This document shows, piece after piece, positions 23,161-32,694 of a stretch of DNA of 64,000 bases; positions within the stretch are counted from its first letter, which is position 1, and the number at the start of each line of letters is the position of its first letter. A model generated the notes under the pieces. That model worked only from the letters and a program-made list of their open reading frames with translations. It searched no databases and was not told the origin of the DNA. A program made the position numbers and the translations under genes. This DNA comes from JAJRPT01 sp964465945 (lineage in GTDB: Bacteria; Bacteroidota; Ignavibacteria; Kapaibacteriales; UBA2268), in assembly GCA_964465945.1 (NCBI GenBank), contig CAYXMM010000014.1, positions 11,003-75,002 of the forward strand. The letters are read 5' to 3'.

Positions 23161-24473
23161 ATTTGAGTAAAAAATACGAATCATTCGGTAGGTATCCGCA
23201 ACTTTCAATAAAAAAAGTTGAAACCATCAGCTGGAAAGATGAACTATATAAATCTATTAAAAGTGAATCATCTTTCTTACCAAGAGGATTTGGAAAGTCT
23301 TATGGTGATTCTTGCCTTGTTAATAATTCAACTTTGATAGATACTACAAATTTGAATCATTTAATTGATTTTGACGAAAATAGTAGAATTATAGAAGCTG
23401 AAGCTGGAATTCAATTTTCAACCTTGTTAGATTTCTTAGTGTCGAGAAAAAGTTTTTTACCTGTAACACCTGGAACCAAGTATATCTCTCTCGCTGGTGC
23501 TATTGCTAACGATGTGCATGGTAAAAATCACCACGACAAAGGAACATTCGGAAATCATGTTATTGAGATTGAATTATTAAGAAGTAATGGTGAATTGGTT
23601 ACTTGCTCTTTAGAAAAGAATTCTGATTTATTTAAAGCTACAATAGGTGGATTAGGATTAACTGGAGTAATTACTAAGGCGAAATTTAAAAACATAGCTA
23701 TTGATAATCCATATTTATATGTAGAAAATATAAAATTCAGAAACTTAGATGAGTTCTTTGAAGTAAATAGCAGTTCAATTAAAAAATTTCCTTATACCGT
23801 TGCATGGGTAGATACAACTTCAGAAGGTAAAAATTTTGGAAGAGGAATTTATAATAGGGGATTTTTTACAAACGCAAACACACCTAATGTTCCAAAAAAT
23901 GATTTAAAAGCATCTTTAATCCCTTTTCCTATAGACTATCCATTTATTAATAATTTTAGTGTTAAAGCATTTAATATGCTTTGGTACAATAAACAATTAA
24001 TGAATCATCAAAAAGTTATTTCACATTACAATCCATTCTTTTATCCATTAGATATGATTGATGGCTGGCAAAAATCTTACGGAAAAAATGGTTTTTTACA
24101 ATACCAATTTGTTATTGACGAGAAAAAGGGACGAAAAATACTCCCAAAGATTTTTAAGGAAATAACTACAAGTGGTTTATCTTCATTTTTAGTGGTGTTA
24201 AAAACCTTTGGTTATATAGAATCACCTGGAATGTTATCGTTTCCTCGACCTGGAATAACGCTTGCTATTGATTTCAGAATGACAAACAAAACCCTTGCCT
24301 TATTAGATAGCTTAGATAAGTACATAATTGAACTTGGTGGGAGACTATACCCAGCAAAAGATGCAAGAATGAAACCAGAACATTTCAAACAATTTTATCC
24401 TAATTGGAGAGAATTTGCCCAATTCAAAGACCCAAAAATTTCTTCTGCATTTTGGGAAAGAGTTACTAAGTAA
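23157..24473 (+). CDS. FAD-binding oxidoreductase, DprE1-like (polyprenylphosphoryl-ribose 2'-oxidase)
   Basis: 438 aa. FAD_binding_4 domain with PRGFGKSYGDSCL (about 42-54), then FLPVTPGTKYISLAGAIAND and the VHGKNHHDKGTFGNH loop that is characteristic of DprE1. The C-terminal ALO-like part carries GGRLYPAKDARMKPEHF, matching the YxAKDxR region of DprE1 with its active-site lysine. DprE1 oxidises the 2-OH of polyprenylphosphoryl ribose; a partner reductase (DprE2) then gives the arabinose form. No DprE2-like SDR is in the window. It overlaps both neighbours (ATGA before, TAATG after). A related sugar oxidase with another substrate cannot be excluded. Confidence 0.82.
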   Translation: MNLSKKYESFGRYPQLSIKKVETISWKDELYKSIKSESSFLPRGFGKSYGDSCLVNNSTLIDTTNLNHLIDFDENSRIIEAEAGIQFSTLLDFLVSRKSFLPVTPGTKYISLAGAIANDVHGKNHHDKGTFGNHVIEIELLRSNGELVTCSLEKNSDLFKATIGGLGLTGVITKAKFKNIAIDNPYLYVENIKFRNLDEFFEVNSSSIKKFPYTVAWVDTTSEGKNFGRGIYNRGFFTNANTPNVPKNDLKASLIPFPIDYPFINNFSVKAFNMLWYNKQLMNHQKVISHYNPFFYPLDMIDGWQKSYGKNGFLQYQFVIDEKKGRKILPKIFKEITTSGLSSFLVVLKTFGYIESPGMLSFPRPGITLAIDFRMTNKTLALLDSLDKYIIELGGRLYPAKDARMKPEHFKQFYPNWREFAQFKDPKISSAFWERVTK

Positions 24474-25366
24474 TGTTAAATAATGATTTAATTGAAGAAT
24501 TATTAAAAGAAAGCGGTGGGAAATTCAAAGTTTCAAATTTAGATGAAGCTTATAGATTTTGTCAAAACATTGCTAAAAGCCATTACGAAAATTTCCCAGT
24601 TGCTTCGATTTTATTACCGAAAAGTAAAAGAAAATATATTTACCCAATCTATGTTTTCGCAAGAGTAGCAGACGACATAGCAGATAACAATTTCATTGAA
24701 AAAAGAATTGATAAATTAAATTTACTTGAGATAAATTTATTAATCAAAAACACTCAAAATCCACTTTTCTTTGCTTTACAAGATTCTATAAATCAGAATA
24801 ATCTTGAAATTAGTTTGTTTTTACAATTATTAAAAGCTTTCAAATATGATTCAGAATTTAATACGTTTAGTTCATTTGATGATTTATTAATGTACTGCGA
24901 TAATTCAGCTAATCCTGTTGGAAGATTAATACTACAACTATTTAATGAAAAAAATGAGAAAGCGTATGAGTATAGTGATAAAATTTGCACTGCTTTACAA
25001 CTAGTTAATTTTTGGCAAGACTTATCAGTTGATTTAAAAAACAATAGAATTTATATCCCAAAAAATCTATTAGAAAAATACAAATTAAATTTTAATAATT
25101 TTCATAAAATTAAAAAAAATGAAGAATTAGTTAAAATTTTAAATGAATTATTTATAAAAACAGAAGAATTATTTGAAGATGGGAAAAATATTGTTAAGTT
25201 TGTGGGATCAAAGCGGTTGCAATATGAATTAAAATTTATAATTTTGGGTGGTGAGAATATATTAAATTTATGTAAAATATATAAATTAAGATTACTGTAT
25301 GAACGTCCAAACCAAAACAAGGCAACTTATTTAAAGTTTATTAAACAAGCATTAGTATGGAAATGA
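24473..25366 (+). CDS. hpnC: HpnC-type squalene/phytoene synthase family protein
   Basis: 297 aa. First Asp-rich motif in FARVADDIADN (Asp67, Asp68, Asp71), second in NFWQDLSVDLKNNRIYIP (Asp183, Asp187). The second motif with N-x-W-Q-D rather than N-I-x-R-D is typical of HpnC, which converts presqualene diphosphate to hydroxysqualene. It starts inside the stop of the DprE1-like gene (TAATG) and its stop overlaps the start region of HpnD. The paired order HpnC-HpnD is the known bacterial route to squalene; a phytoene-type C30/C40 synthase is the alternative. Confidence 0.87.
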   Translation: MLNNDLIEELLKESGGKFKVSNLDEAYRFCQNIAKSHYENFPVASILLPKSKRKYIYPIYVFARVADDIADNNFIEKRIDKLNLLEINLLIKNTQNPLFFALQDSINQNNLEISLFLQLLKAFKYDSEFNTFSSFDDLLMYCDNSANPVGRLILQLFNEKNEKAYEYSDKICTALQLVNFWQDLSVDLKNNRIYIPKNLLEKYKLNFNNFHKIKKNEELVKILNELFIKTEELFEDGKNIVKFVGSKRLQYELKFIILGGENILNLCKIYKLRLLYERPNQNKATYLKFIKQALVWK

Positions 25367-26253
25367 TTACTCAATCTACATTAGCTGAATATGAAAATGT
25401 ACATATTGAAACTTTCGAGAGATCGAATTTTCAATTATCATTTTCATTTTTACCAAAAGAAGAGAGAAAAGCAATCAATTCAATCTACGCATTATTTAGT
25501 TATATTGATAGTATTGTAGATGAAAACCCGAGTTTGAATCAAGATGAGATTGATAAAAAATTAAAAAGATTAGAATTTTGGGAACAATCTATAAATAAAC
25601 TTTATGAAAAAAAAGAAAACACAAAGTTACTTCGACCTCTTGAAAAGGTTATTGATAGATTTTTAATTCCAAAACAATATTTTATGATATTGATTGATGG
25701 TTGTCGTAGCGATTTAGTTAAATATAACTATGAAAATTTTGAAGAACTTAAAACTTATTGCTATTCAGTAGCAAGTATTGTCGGATTAACATGTATTGAG
25801 ATATTTGGTTATAAGTATGAAGAAACAAAGAATTACGCAATAAATTTAGGTTATGCCCTACAACTCACTAATATTATAAGAGATGTAAAGAACGATAAGG
25901 ATAGGGGATACATATACATTCCAAAAGAAGACTTAGTTAAATTCAAGTACTCAGAAAACGATTTAAAAAACGAAGTATACAATGATAATTTCATTGAATT
26001 AATGAGATTCCAAGTTAAAAGAGCAAGGGAACACTATCACAAAGCAAGATCATTTCTAAGACCTGATGAACGAAACAGATTAATTTCTGCTGGAATTATG
26101 GATGAAATCTATTTCCGTCTTCTTGAAAAAATAGAATTAAATGATTACGATATTTGGAAAAAGAAAATTAGAGTTTCAAACACTCATAAAATAATGATTG
26201 CTTTAAAGCATTGGTTATCAGTAAAAATGTTCGTAAGAAGAATGAAAGACTAA
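25357..26253 (+). CDS. hpnD: HpnD-type presqualene diphosphate synthase
   Basis: 298 aa. Joins two farnesyl diphosphates into presqualene diphosphate. First motif YIDSIVDE (Asp51, Asp55), second motif NIIRDVKNDKDRGYIYIP (Asp176, Asp180), with LSFSFLPKEERKAINSIYA as the conserved N-terminal block. Two ATG codons are possible (25357 and 25363); the second would give an ATGA overlap with hpnC. The flavin enzyme HpnE, which completes squalene synthesis, is not in the window, and the operon ends here against a convergent gene only 3 bp away. Confidence 0.88.
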   Translation: MEMITQSTLAEYENVHIETFERSNFQLSFSFLPKEERKAINSIYALFSYIDSIVDENPSLNQDEIDKKLKRLEFWEQSINKLYEKKENTKLLRPLEKVIDRFLIPKQYFMILIDGCRSDLVKYNYENFEELKTYCYSVASIVGLTCIEIFGYKYEETKNYAINLGYALQLTNIIRDVKNDKDRGYIYIPKEDLVKFKYSENDLKNEVYNDNFIELMRFQVKRAREHYHKARSFLRPDERNRLISAGIMDEIYFRLLEKIELNDYDIWKKKIRVSNTHKIMIALKHWLSVKMFVRRMKD

Positions 26254-26256
26254 ATT

Positions 26257-28386
26257 TTACTTTATATTTTCAATTAATTTATTCAATATCTTTTTAGCCG
26301 CTTCTGGAATAACAGTGCCTGGACCAAAAATAAATGACACACCTGAATTAAATAAAAACTCATAATCTTGCTTTGGAATAACTCCACCTGCTACGACGAT
26401 TATATCATTTCTTCCAAATTTATTAAGTTCATTTAATAATTCTGGAATTAAAGTTTTATGTCCTGCAGCAAGTGTTGATGCGCCTATGATATGTACATCA
26501 TTTTCTACAGCTTGCTTTGCAACTTCATAAGGGGTTTGGAATAGTGAACCAATATCAACATCAAATCCTAAATCAGCAAAGGCAGTGGATATTACTTTTG
26601 AACCTCTGTCATGTCCATCTTGTCCCATTTTTGCAACTAATATTCGAGGTCTCCTCCCTTCTAATTCAAAGAACTTATCTGAAAGCAATCGTGTATCTTC
26701 AATTTCATTCATATCACTATACTCCTTACTATAAACTCCGGAAATAGATTTTGTTGATGCTTTATATCTACCTGAAATAATTTCAATTGCATAAGAAATT
26801 TCACCAAGTGTTGCTCCATTTCGTGCAGCTATCACTGACAATTCTAATAGATTTCCTTTTCCACTTTTAGCACATTCTGTTAAGTTTTTTAAAGAAATAT
26901 CTACTAATGCTTGATTTCTTGTTGTTTTTAAATGATTCAATCGACTTAACTGGCTTTGAATTACAGATTTATTATCAACTTCAAGGATTTCAAAATCTTG
27001 AGTATCATCAGTCTGAAATTTATTGACCCCAACAATTATTTCCTTTTTTGAGTCAATATGTGCTTGTCGAATAGCTGCTGATTCTTCAATTCGAAGTTTT
27101 GGTAAGCCATCTTCAATTGCTTTTGCCATACCGCCCAATTCTTCAATTTCGTTGATATGATTGAGTGTTTTATTTATTAAGTCATTCGTTATTGATTCAA
27201 TTGCATAAGAACCACCAAAAGGATCAATAGCACTCGTTATCCCACTTTCTAATTGAATATATAATTGAGTATTGCGAGCAATTCTTGCAGAAAAATCTGT
27301 AGGAAGTGCAATTGCTTCATCAAGTGCATTTGTATGAAGTGATTGTGTTCCTCCAAAAACTGAAGCTAATGCTTCTATCATTGTTCTTGTAATGTTATTA
27401 AAAGGGTCTTGTTCTGTTAAACTCCATCCTGATGTTTGACAATGAGTTCTTAATGCTAAAGATTTAGGATTTTTTGGATTAAATTGTTTAAGTAAATTAG
27501 CCCAAATAATTCGAGCAGCTCTTAGCTTAGCAATTTCCATATAAAAGTTTTTACCAATGCCCCAAAAAAATGATAAACGAGGAGCAAAGTCGTCTATGTT
27601 TAATCCAGCTTGTAATCCTGTTCTTATATATTCAAGTCCATCACAAATAGTATATGCGAGTTCCAAATCTGCTGTTGCTCCTGCTTCTTGTATATGGTAA
27701 CCAGAAATTGAAATACTATTAAATTTAGGCATATTTTTGCTTGTGTAAGCAAAAATATCAGAAATTATTTTTAATGACATTTTAGGAGGGTAGATGTATG
27801 TATTTCTTACCATATACTCTTTTAAAATATCATTTTGAATTGTGCCTGATAATTGTTCTAACGATACTCCATTTTTTTCAGCACATACTATATAAAATGC
27901 TAAAATTGGTAAAACTGCTCCATTCATTGTCATAGATACTGATATTTTGTCTAAAGGAATATCTTTGAATAAAATTTCCATATCTAAAATAGAATCGATT
28001 GCAACCCCTGCTTTTCCTACATCGCCAATTACCCTTGGATGGTCTGAATCATACCCACGATGAGTTGCCAAATCAAATGCAACAGAAAGCCCCTTCTGTC
28101 CAGCGGCTAAGTTTTTTTTATAAAAAGCGTTAGATTCTTCAGCTGTAGAAAAACCAGCATATTGTCTTATTGTCCAAGGTTTATTTGAATACATTGTACT
28201 GTATGGTCCTCGTAAGTAAGGCGGTTTTCCAGGCATACCTAATTTATAAGGTATATTTTTAAAATCTTCTTTTGAATAAAATGACTTATACTCAATTCCT
28301 TCTAATGTTTGAGTAGATGTAATTTTATTCTTAATATTAATATTGAATAATTCACTAAGTTCTATATTTTCTAAATTTTTAATCAT
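26257..28386 (-). CDS. mutB: Methylmalonyl-CoA mutase, large (catalytic) subunit
   Basis: 709 aa. B12-dependent interconversion of succinyl-CoA and (R)-methylmalonyl-CoA. TIM-barrel domain with PWTIRQYAGFSTAEESNAFY, SVAFDLATHRGYDSDHPRV, TMNGAVLPI and RTHCQTSGWSLTEQDPFNN. C-terminal cobalamin domain with the base-off motif GQDGHDRG (His592 is the lower cobalt ligand), GASTLAAGHKTL and the GGVIPKQDYEFL loop. It overlaps the small-subunit gene by 8 bp. The role is propionate formation or assimilation; neither the epimerase nor the MeaB chaperone is in the window. Confidence 0.97.
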   Translation of the reverse strand: MIKNLENIELSELFNINIKNKITSTQTLEGIEYKSFYSKEDFKNIPYKLGMPGKPPYLRGPYSTMYSNKPWTIRQYAGFSTAEESNAFYKKNLAAGQKGLSVAFDLATHRGYDSDHPRVIGDVGKAGVAIDSILDMEILFKDIPLDKISVSMTMNGAVLPILAFYIVCAEKNGVSLEQLSGTIQNDILKEYMVRNTYIYPPKMSLKIISDIFAYTSKNMPKFNSISISGYHIQEAGATADLELAYTICDGLEYIRTGLQAGLNIDDFAPRLSFFWGIGKNFYMEIAKLRAARIIWANLLKQFNPKNPKSLALRTHCQTSGWSLTEQDPFNNITRTMIEALASVFGGTQSLHTNALDEAIALPTDFSARIARNTQLYIQLESGITSAIDPFGGSYAIESITNDLINKTLNHINEIEELGGMAKAIEDGLPKLRIEESAAIRQAHIDSKKEIIVGVNKFQTDDTQDFEILEVDNKSVIQSQLSRLNHLKTTRNQALVDISLKNLTECAKSGKGNLLELSVIAARNGATLGEISYAIEIISGRYKASTKSISGVYSKEYSDMNEIEDTRLLSDKFFELEGRRPRILVAKMGQDGHDRGSKVISTAFADLGFDVDIGSLFQTPYEVAKQAVENDVHIIGASTLAAGHKTLIPELLNELNKFGRNDIIVVAGGVIPKQDYEFLFNSGVSFIFGPGTVIPEAAKKILNKLIENIK

Positions 28387-29746
28387 TGTTATTTAATTCA
28401 TTTTCAAAAATTTGCCAAATATAATCTAAATCATCATATACATTAGACTTTAAATGATAAAACTTATCAATCCCTAATGAAATATATCTACTCTCATTTT
28501 CTCTGTCATACCCCGCTAATCCAAATTTTCTATCTGGATTAAGGTTTTTTAATGACATTACCAGATCAGGTAAAATACTTGGATAAACTTCATTTGTTGA
28601 TAATATTATACAATACTTTGGATTTATTAAGTCTATTGTACTAATAGCATCTTCTATTGATTCAAAAATAGGGGATAGTTTATAGTCAAAAGCGCCTGAT
28701 AGTAAAAAGTCTGTAATAAAGTCAATTCGAGGATTGATTTCAGAGTATAGACCGAAACAAGCAATGTAAACTTCAGGTTTTGAATTAACTTTACTCAAAT
28801 ATTCATTTTTTCTAAGATGAAATTCTTCAAAGTATTTTGCTAATGAAGATCTATTTGATTGAACTAATTTATCACTTTGATTAATAAATAAATTTACACC
28901 TAAAAGCTTATCTTTTCTATTTTTAATGTTTTCAACTTTTTTATTAAAATTTCTTTGAGACTCAGTATTTATAAAATTATTAACTTCTTCATCATTCATT
29001 GAATTAAGCAAATTTAGAACTTCAAAAGACTTTTTAATAAACTCATTAGTTCCTTCTTCAAAGAAGAACGCTCCTCTAGTTGCATCATATACTGAATTCA
29101 AATATGTTTCATTTTCTATAATTCTCATTATATTATCAGAAATTCTTTGTGAAACGCCAATATTGTGAATTGAATAGGGAGATGGTGAAATGAAATCTAA
29201 ACCAGAAATAACACCAGAAACACATTCGGAACTTTGTCTTAATAAGTTATTTTCGACATCTAAATTTGATTTATTTATAGGACTTGTAATTGCAACAATT
29301 TTATAACTCAAACTATAATTTAGTTTTAAAATTAAATTATCAAGTAAAAAGCGTAACGCTCTAAATTTGAATATATTATCATAGAATTTAATATCAAGTG
29401 AACTTACTATTAAAATATTATTTTCAATATCTTTATAATTATTTAAAACTGAATATAGTATAAAAGCTACTTCTGTTATACTATCTAATCCTTCTTTTTG
29501 TAAATCAGCAAAATAATAAACTTTTTCATAATTACTAATAGTATCTTTATCAAAAAGAGTTGTTTTATAAGATTTATTAAAACAAACCTCATTCTCATTT
29601 TGATTGTAGATTGCATTTAATTCAATAAAATCGTTAATTTTATAATTCAATGAATTAAATAAATTGCCAAGTTGACTTTCAACTTGGCTAACCCAATCTT
29701 CAAACCTTACATAATTAAAATTATTATTAAACTCTTGTATTTTCAT
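28379..29746 (-). CDS. mutA: Methylmalonyl-CoA mutase, small subunit
   Basis: 455 aa. Partner of MutB; a degenerate copy of the same fold that no longer binds B12. Recognisable parts are the N-terminal dimer segment, SGVISGLDFISPSPYSIH with NIGVSQRISDNIMRIIENET (the barrel part) and YIACFGLYSEINPRIDFITDFLLSGAF at the start of the C-terminal Rossmann-like domain. No DxHxxG motif is present, as expected for this subunit. The gene overlaps queA by one base upstream and mutB by 8 bp downstream. The sequence is divergent but length and neighbour leave little doubt. Confidence 0.9.
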   Translation of the reverse strand: MKIQEFNNNFNYVRFEDWVSQVESQLGNLFNSLNYKINDFIELNAIYNQNENEVCFNKSYKTTLFDKDTISNYEKVYYFADLQKEGLDSITEVAFILYSVLNNYKDIENNILIVSSLDIKFYDNIFKFRALRFLLDNLILKLNYSLSYKIVAITSPINKSNLDVENNLLRQSSECVSGVISGLDFISPSPYSIHNIGVSQRISDNIMRIIENETYLNSVYDATRGAFFFEEGTNEFIKKSFEVLNLLNSMNDEEVNNFINTESQRNFNKKVENIKNRKDKLLGVNLFINQSDKLVQSNRSSLAKYFEEFHLRKNEYLSKVNSKPEVYIACFGLYSEINPRIDFITDFLLSGAFDYKLSPIFESIEDAISTIDLINPKYCIILSTNEVYPSILPDLVMSLKNLNPDRKFGLAGYDRENESRYISLGIDKFYHLKSNVYDDLDYIWQIFENELNNND

Positions 29747-30789
29747 TATATAATTAACATTACATCGCCGTAACCAAGCAATCTATATTTATTAGCAATA
29801 GCATGTTTATATGCTCTGAAAGCATTTTCCTTACCTGCAAAGGCAGCTGCTACTAAAAGCTGAGGTGATGCTGGTTCTTGAAAATTAGTTAAATAACGTG
29901 TTGCAAGTTTAAAGTCATATTGTGGATAAATAAATTTATCAGTCCAACCCTTATTTGGCTTAGCTGCACCAGTAGTAAGAACAGAAGATTCTAATGCTCT
30001 AACAACGCTCGTTCCAATTGCATAAACATTCTTTTTAGCTTTGAGTGTTTTGTTAATAGTCTCAGCAGCATCTCTTGTTATTTCAAAATATTCAGAATAC
30101 ATTCTATGTTTAGTCAAATCTTCAACTTCAATTTTCTCAAAGATACCTTGACCAATATTCAAATTGATTTTCGCAATTCTCACACCTTTTTCTTTTAACT
30201 CTTCAATCATTGCTTCTGTGAAATGAAGTCCTGCTTTCGGAGGAGCAATAGAAGAAAGATATTTTTCATTGGAAAAAACAGATTGATATGTTAATTTATC
30301 AGTCTCTTCTGGTTCTCTTTCAATATATTCAGGAAGAGGCATTTGACCGATTCTTTCGATTACATTAAGTAAATCACCTTCGTAACTAAATCGAACTGTT
30401 CTACCACGTGAGGTAGTGTTATCAATTACTTCACAATAGAATTTTTGGTCATCAAAATATATTTTATTTCCAATTCTAACTTTACGAGCTGGTTCAACAA
30501 TGACATCCCAAATTCTATCTTCACTATTGAGCTCTCTTAGCAACATTACCTCAATATTTGCATGTGTTTTCTCTTTTTTTCCTAATAACTTAGCAGGAAA
30601 CACTTTAGTTTCGTTCAGAACAACACAATCTCCTTTTTTAAAGAAATCTAATATATTGCTAAACTCCAAATCCATTATTTCACCTGAATCTTTATCTAAA
30701 ACAAGCATTTTTGCTTTGTCTCTTGGATATGCAGGATACTTTGCAATTTGGTTCTTTGGTAATTGGTACTTAAATTCCGAAAGTTTCAT
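29746..30789 (-). CDS. queA: S-adenosylmethionine:tRNA ribosyltransferase-isomerase
   Basis: 347 aa, usual length. Transfers and rearranges the ribosyl part of SAM onto preQ1 in tRNA, giving epoxyqueuosine. Starts MKLSEFKYQLPKNQIAKYP with PRDKAKMLVLD, then GDCVVLNETKVFPAKLLG, PLPEYIEREPEETD, YQSVFSNE, SIAPPKAGLHFTEAMIEEL and the C-terminal YLTNFQEPASPQLLVAAFAG-like block. AAGGA lies before the ATG. It stands between htpG and mutA and is likely co-transcribed with both, although the functions are unrelated. Confidence 0.96.
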   Translation of the reverse strand: MKLSEFKYQLPKNQIAKYPAYPRDKAKMLVLDKDSGEIMDLEFSNILDFFKKGDCVVLNETKVFPAKLLGKKEKTHANIEVMLLRELNSEDRIWDVIVEPARKVRIGNKIYFDDQKFYCEVIDNTTSRGRTVRFSYEGDLLNVIERIGQMPLPEYIEREPEETDKLTYQSVFSNEKYLSSIAPPKAGLHFTEAMIEELKEKGVRIAKINLNIGQGIFEKIEVEDLTKHRMYSEYFEITRDAAETINKTLKAKKNVYAIGTSVVRALESSVLTTGAAKPNKGWTDKFIYPQYDFKLATRYLTNFQEPASPQLLVAAAFAGKENAFRAYKHAIANKYRLLGYGDVMLII

Positions 30790-30806
30790 AAATTTTTCCT
30801 TATATA

Positions 30807-32663
30807 TTAAGCTGTTGCCTTTTCCATAAAATTGTATAATCGTTGAATAAAGTCTGTTGTCATTTTTAGTTCCCCATTAATTAGCAATGTGGAATCGTAT
30901 AATTGTTGCACATACTCTTTAAACTCCAAATTCTCTCCATTTTGGAGGTAATAATTCGATATATTAACTATTAGCGGGTGTTTTGTGTTAATTTCAAGTA
31001 TTTTTTTAGAACTTGTAAAGTTTTTATCCATTAGCTTCATCATCCTTTCCATCTCGTGGTCTAATCCATTTTTTCCACTTACTAAAGTTACTGGTGAATC
31101 AACTAATCTTTTTGATTCTATTACATCTTCAACTTCATTTTCTAAAACATTTTTAATTGCTTTTAAAAGTGATTCTGACAGATTCTTATCAATTTTAGTA
31201 TCATCGTCATTTACTTTTTCTTTATCGTCAATTTCGAATTTATCTATTGAAATAATATTTTTTGATTCAAATTGACCATAATATGGTGCTGTAAAAATAT
31301 CACTTGGGTCTGTAAGAAGTAAAACTTCAATTTTGTTTTTAATAAAATACTCTAAATTAGGGCTTTTCTCTAAGCTTTGAACTGACTCACCTGTAGCATA
31401 AAGTATATCCTTTTGGGATTCACTCATTCTTGAAACATATTCTTTCAATGAAGTATATTCTCCATTTTTAAAAATAGTGCTTTCAAATCTAAACAAACTT
31501 AAAATTTTATCTTTATTTTCAAAATCTGAGCTAACTCCTAATTTAAACATTGGTCCAAAGTTTTTAAAGAATGTTTGATAGTCTTCTTTTTTATTTTCAG
31601 CTAATTCTTCTAACCAACTAAGTATTTTTTTAGTTAATATTTTAGAAATTTTAGCAATTAATGGAGTGTTTTGAGTAACTTCACGAGATACATTCAAAGG
31701 TAAATCTTCTGAATCAAGAACTCCCTTAAAAAATTTCAAGTAATCAGGTAATAAATGTTCCGCATTGTCTTGAATAAACACTCTGTTTGTGTAAATTTGA
31801 ATTGTTTTTTTAAAGTCTTCACTAAATAAATTGTTTGGAGCATTTTTAGGTAAATATAGAATAGAATTAAAATTAATATTTCCTTCAATATTTAGATGTA
31901 ACCAAGCTAATGGCTCTTCATAATCGTGAGATATAAATTTATAGAAGTCTTTGTATTCCTCATCTGTTATGCTATCTTTACTTTTATACCAAATTGCATC
32001 TGTTTTATCTAATTTTTCATTATTTATAAATATATTAAAATCAATGAAGTTAGAGTATTTATTTAACACAGATTTTATTTTCCAATCTTCTGCAAATTCT
32101 TTAAAATCTTCTTTCAAAACAAAAGAAATCGAAGTCCCTCTATCAGATTTGTTTATTTCTTCAATTGTAAAATCACTTTCACCACTTGAAGTCCAACGGT
32201 ATCCTTGTGAATTTTTTTCGTAACTTCTTGTTTCTACTATAACTTTATCAGTAACCATAAAAAGCGAATAAAATCCAACACCAAATTGACCAATCATTTT
32301 GCCATCAATAGTGTTTTTATTTTCTTTTAATTTTGATATAAAATCTTTAGTTCCAGAAGAAGCTATAGTTCCTAATTTAGAAATTAAGTCTTCCTTAGAC
32401 ATTCCAATTCCATTATCTGAAATCGAAAATGTATGACTTTCCTTGTCTAAGCTTATATTAATATTTAATTCCTTGTCAAAGTCAAGTATATCGTTATCAG
32501 TAAGTTGAACAAATCTAATTTTATTCAAAGCATCAGAAGCATTTGAAACTAATTCTCTTACGAAAATATCTTTATTAGTGTATAGTGAGTGAATAATAAT
32601 GTCTAATAGCTGCTTCATCTCAGCTTTAAACTCGAACTTTTCTTGGTTTTTTATTTCTTCCAT
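30807..32663 (-). CDS. htpG: Molecular chaperone HtpG (Hsp90)
   Basis: 618 aa. ATP-dependent cytosolic chaperone. The GHKL ATPase site is complete: ELVSNASDALNKIRF (Asn41), DNGIGM, GTIASSGTKDF (lid region) and GQFGVGFYS. The middle domain has the catalytic-loop Arg in LPLNVSREVTQNTPLI. The C-terminal dimerisation domain follows to residue 618. Length matches bacterial HtpG (about 620). No heat-shock operator such as CIRCE is visible in the 31 bp between it and the flavin reductase gene upstream. Confidence 0.97.
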   Translation of the reverse strand: MEEIKNQEKFEFKAEMKQLLDIIIHSLYTNKDIFVRELVSNASDALNKIRFVQLTDNDILDFDKELNINISLDKESHTFSISDNGIGMSKEDLISKLGTIASSGTKDFISKLKENKNTIDGKMIGQFGVGFYSLFMVTDKVIVETRSYEKNSQGYRWTSSGESDFTIEEINKSDRGTSISFVLKEDFKEFAEDWKIKSVLNKYSNFIDFNIFINNEKLDKTDAIWYKSKDSITDEEYKDFYKFISHDYEEPLAWLHLNIEGNINFNSILYLPKNAPNNLFSEDFKKTIQIYTNRVFIQDNAEHLLPDYLKFFKGVLDSEDLPLNVSREVTQNTPLIAKISKILTKKILSWLEELAENKKEDYQTFFKNFGPMFKLGVSSDFENKDKILSLFRFESTIFKNGEYTSLKEYVSRMSESQKDILYATGESVQSLEKSPNLEYFIKNKIEVLLLTDPSDIFTAPYYGQFESKNIISIDKFEIDDKEKVNDDDTKIDKNLSESLLKAIKNVLENEVEDVIESKRLVDSPVTLVSGKNGLDHEMERMMKLMDKNFTSSKKILEINTKHPLIVNISNYYLQNGENLEFKEYVQQLYDSTLLINGELKMTTDFIQRLYNFMEKATA

Positions 32664-32694
32664 TTTAAATAATTCTTTAATTTTTTTTTAATAA

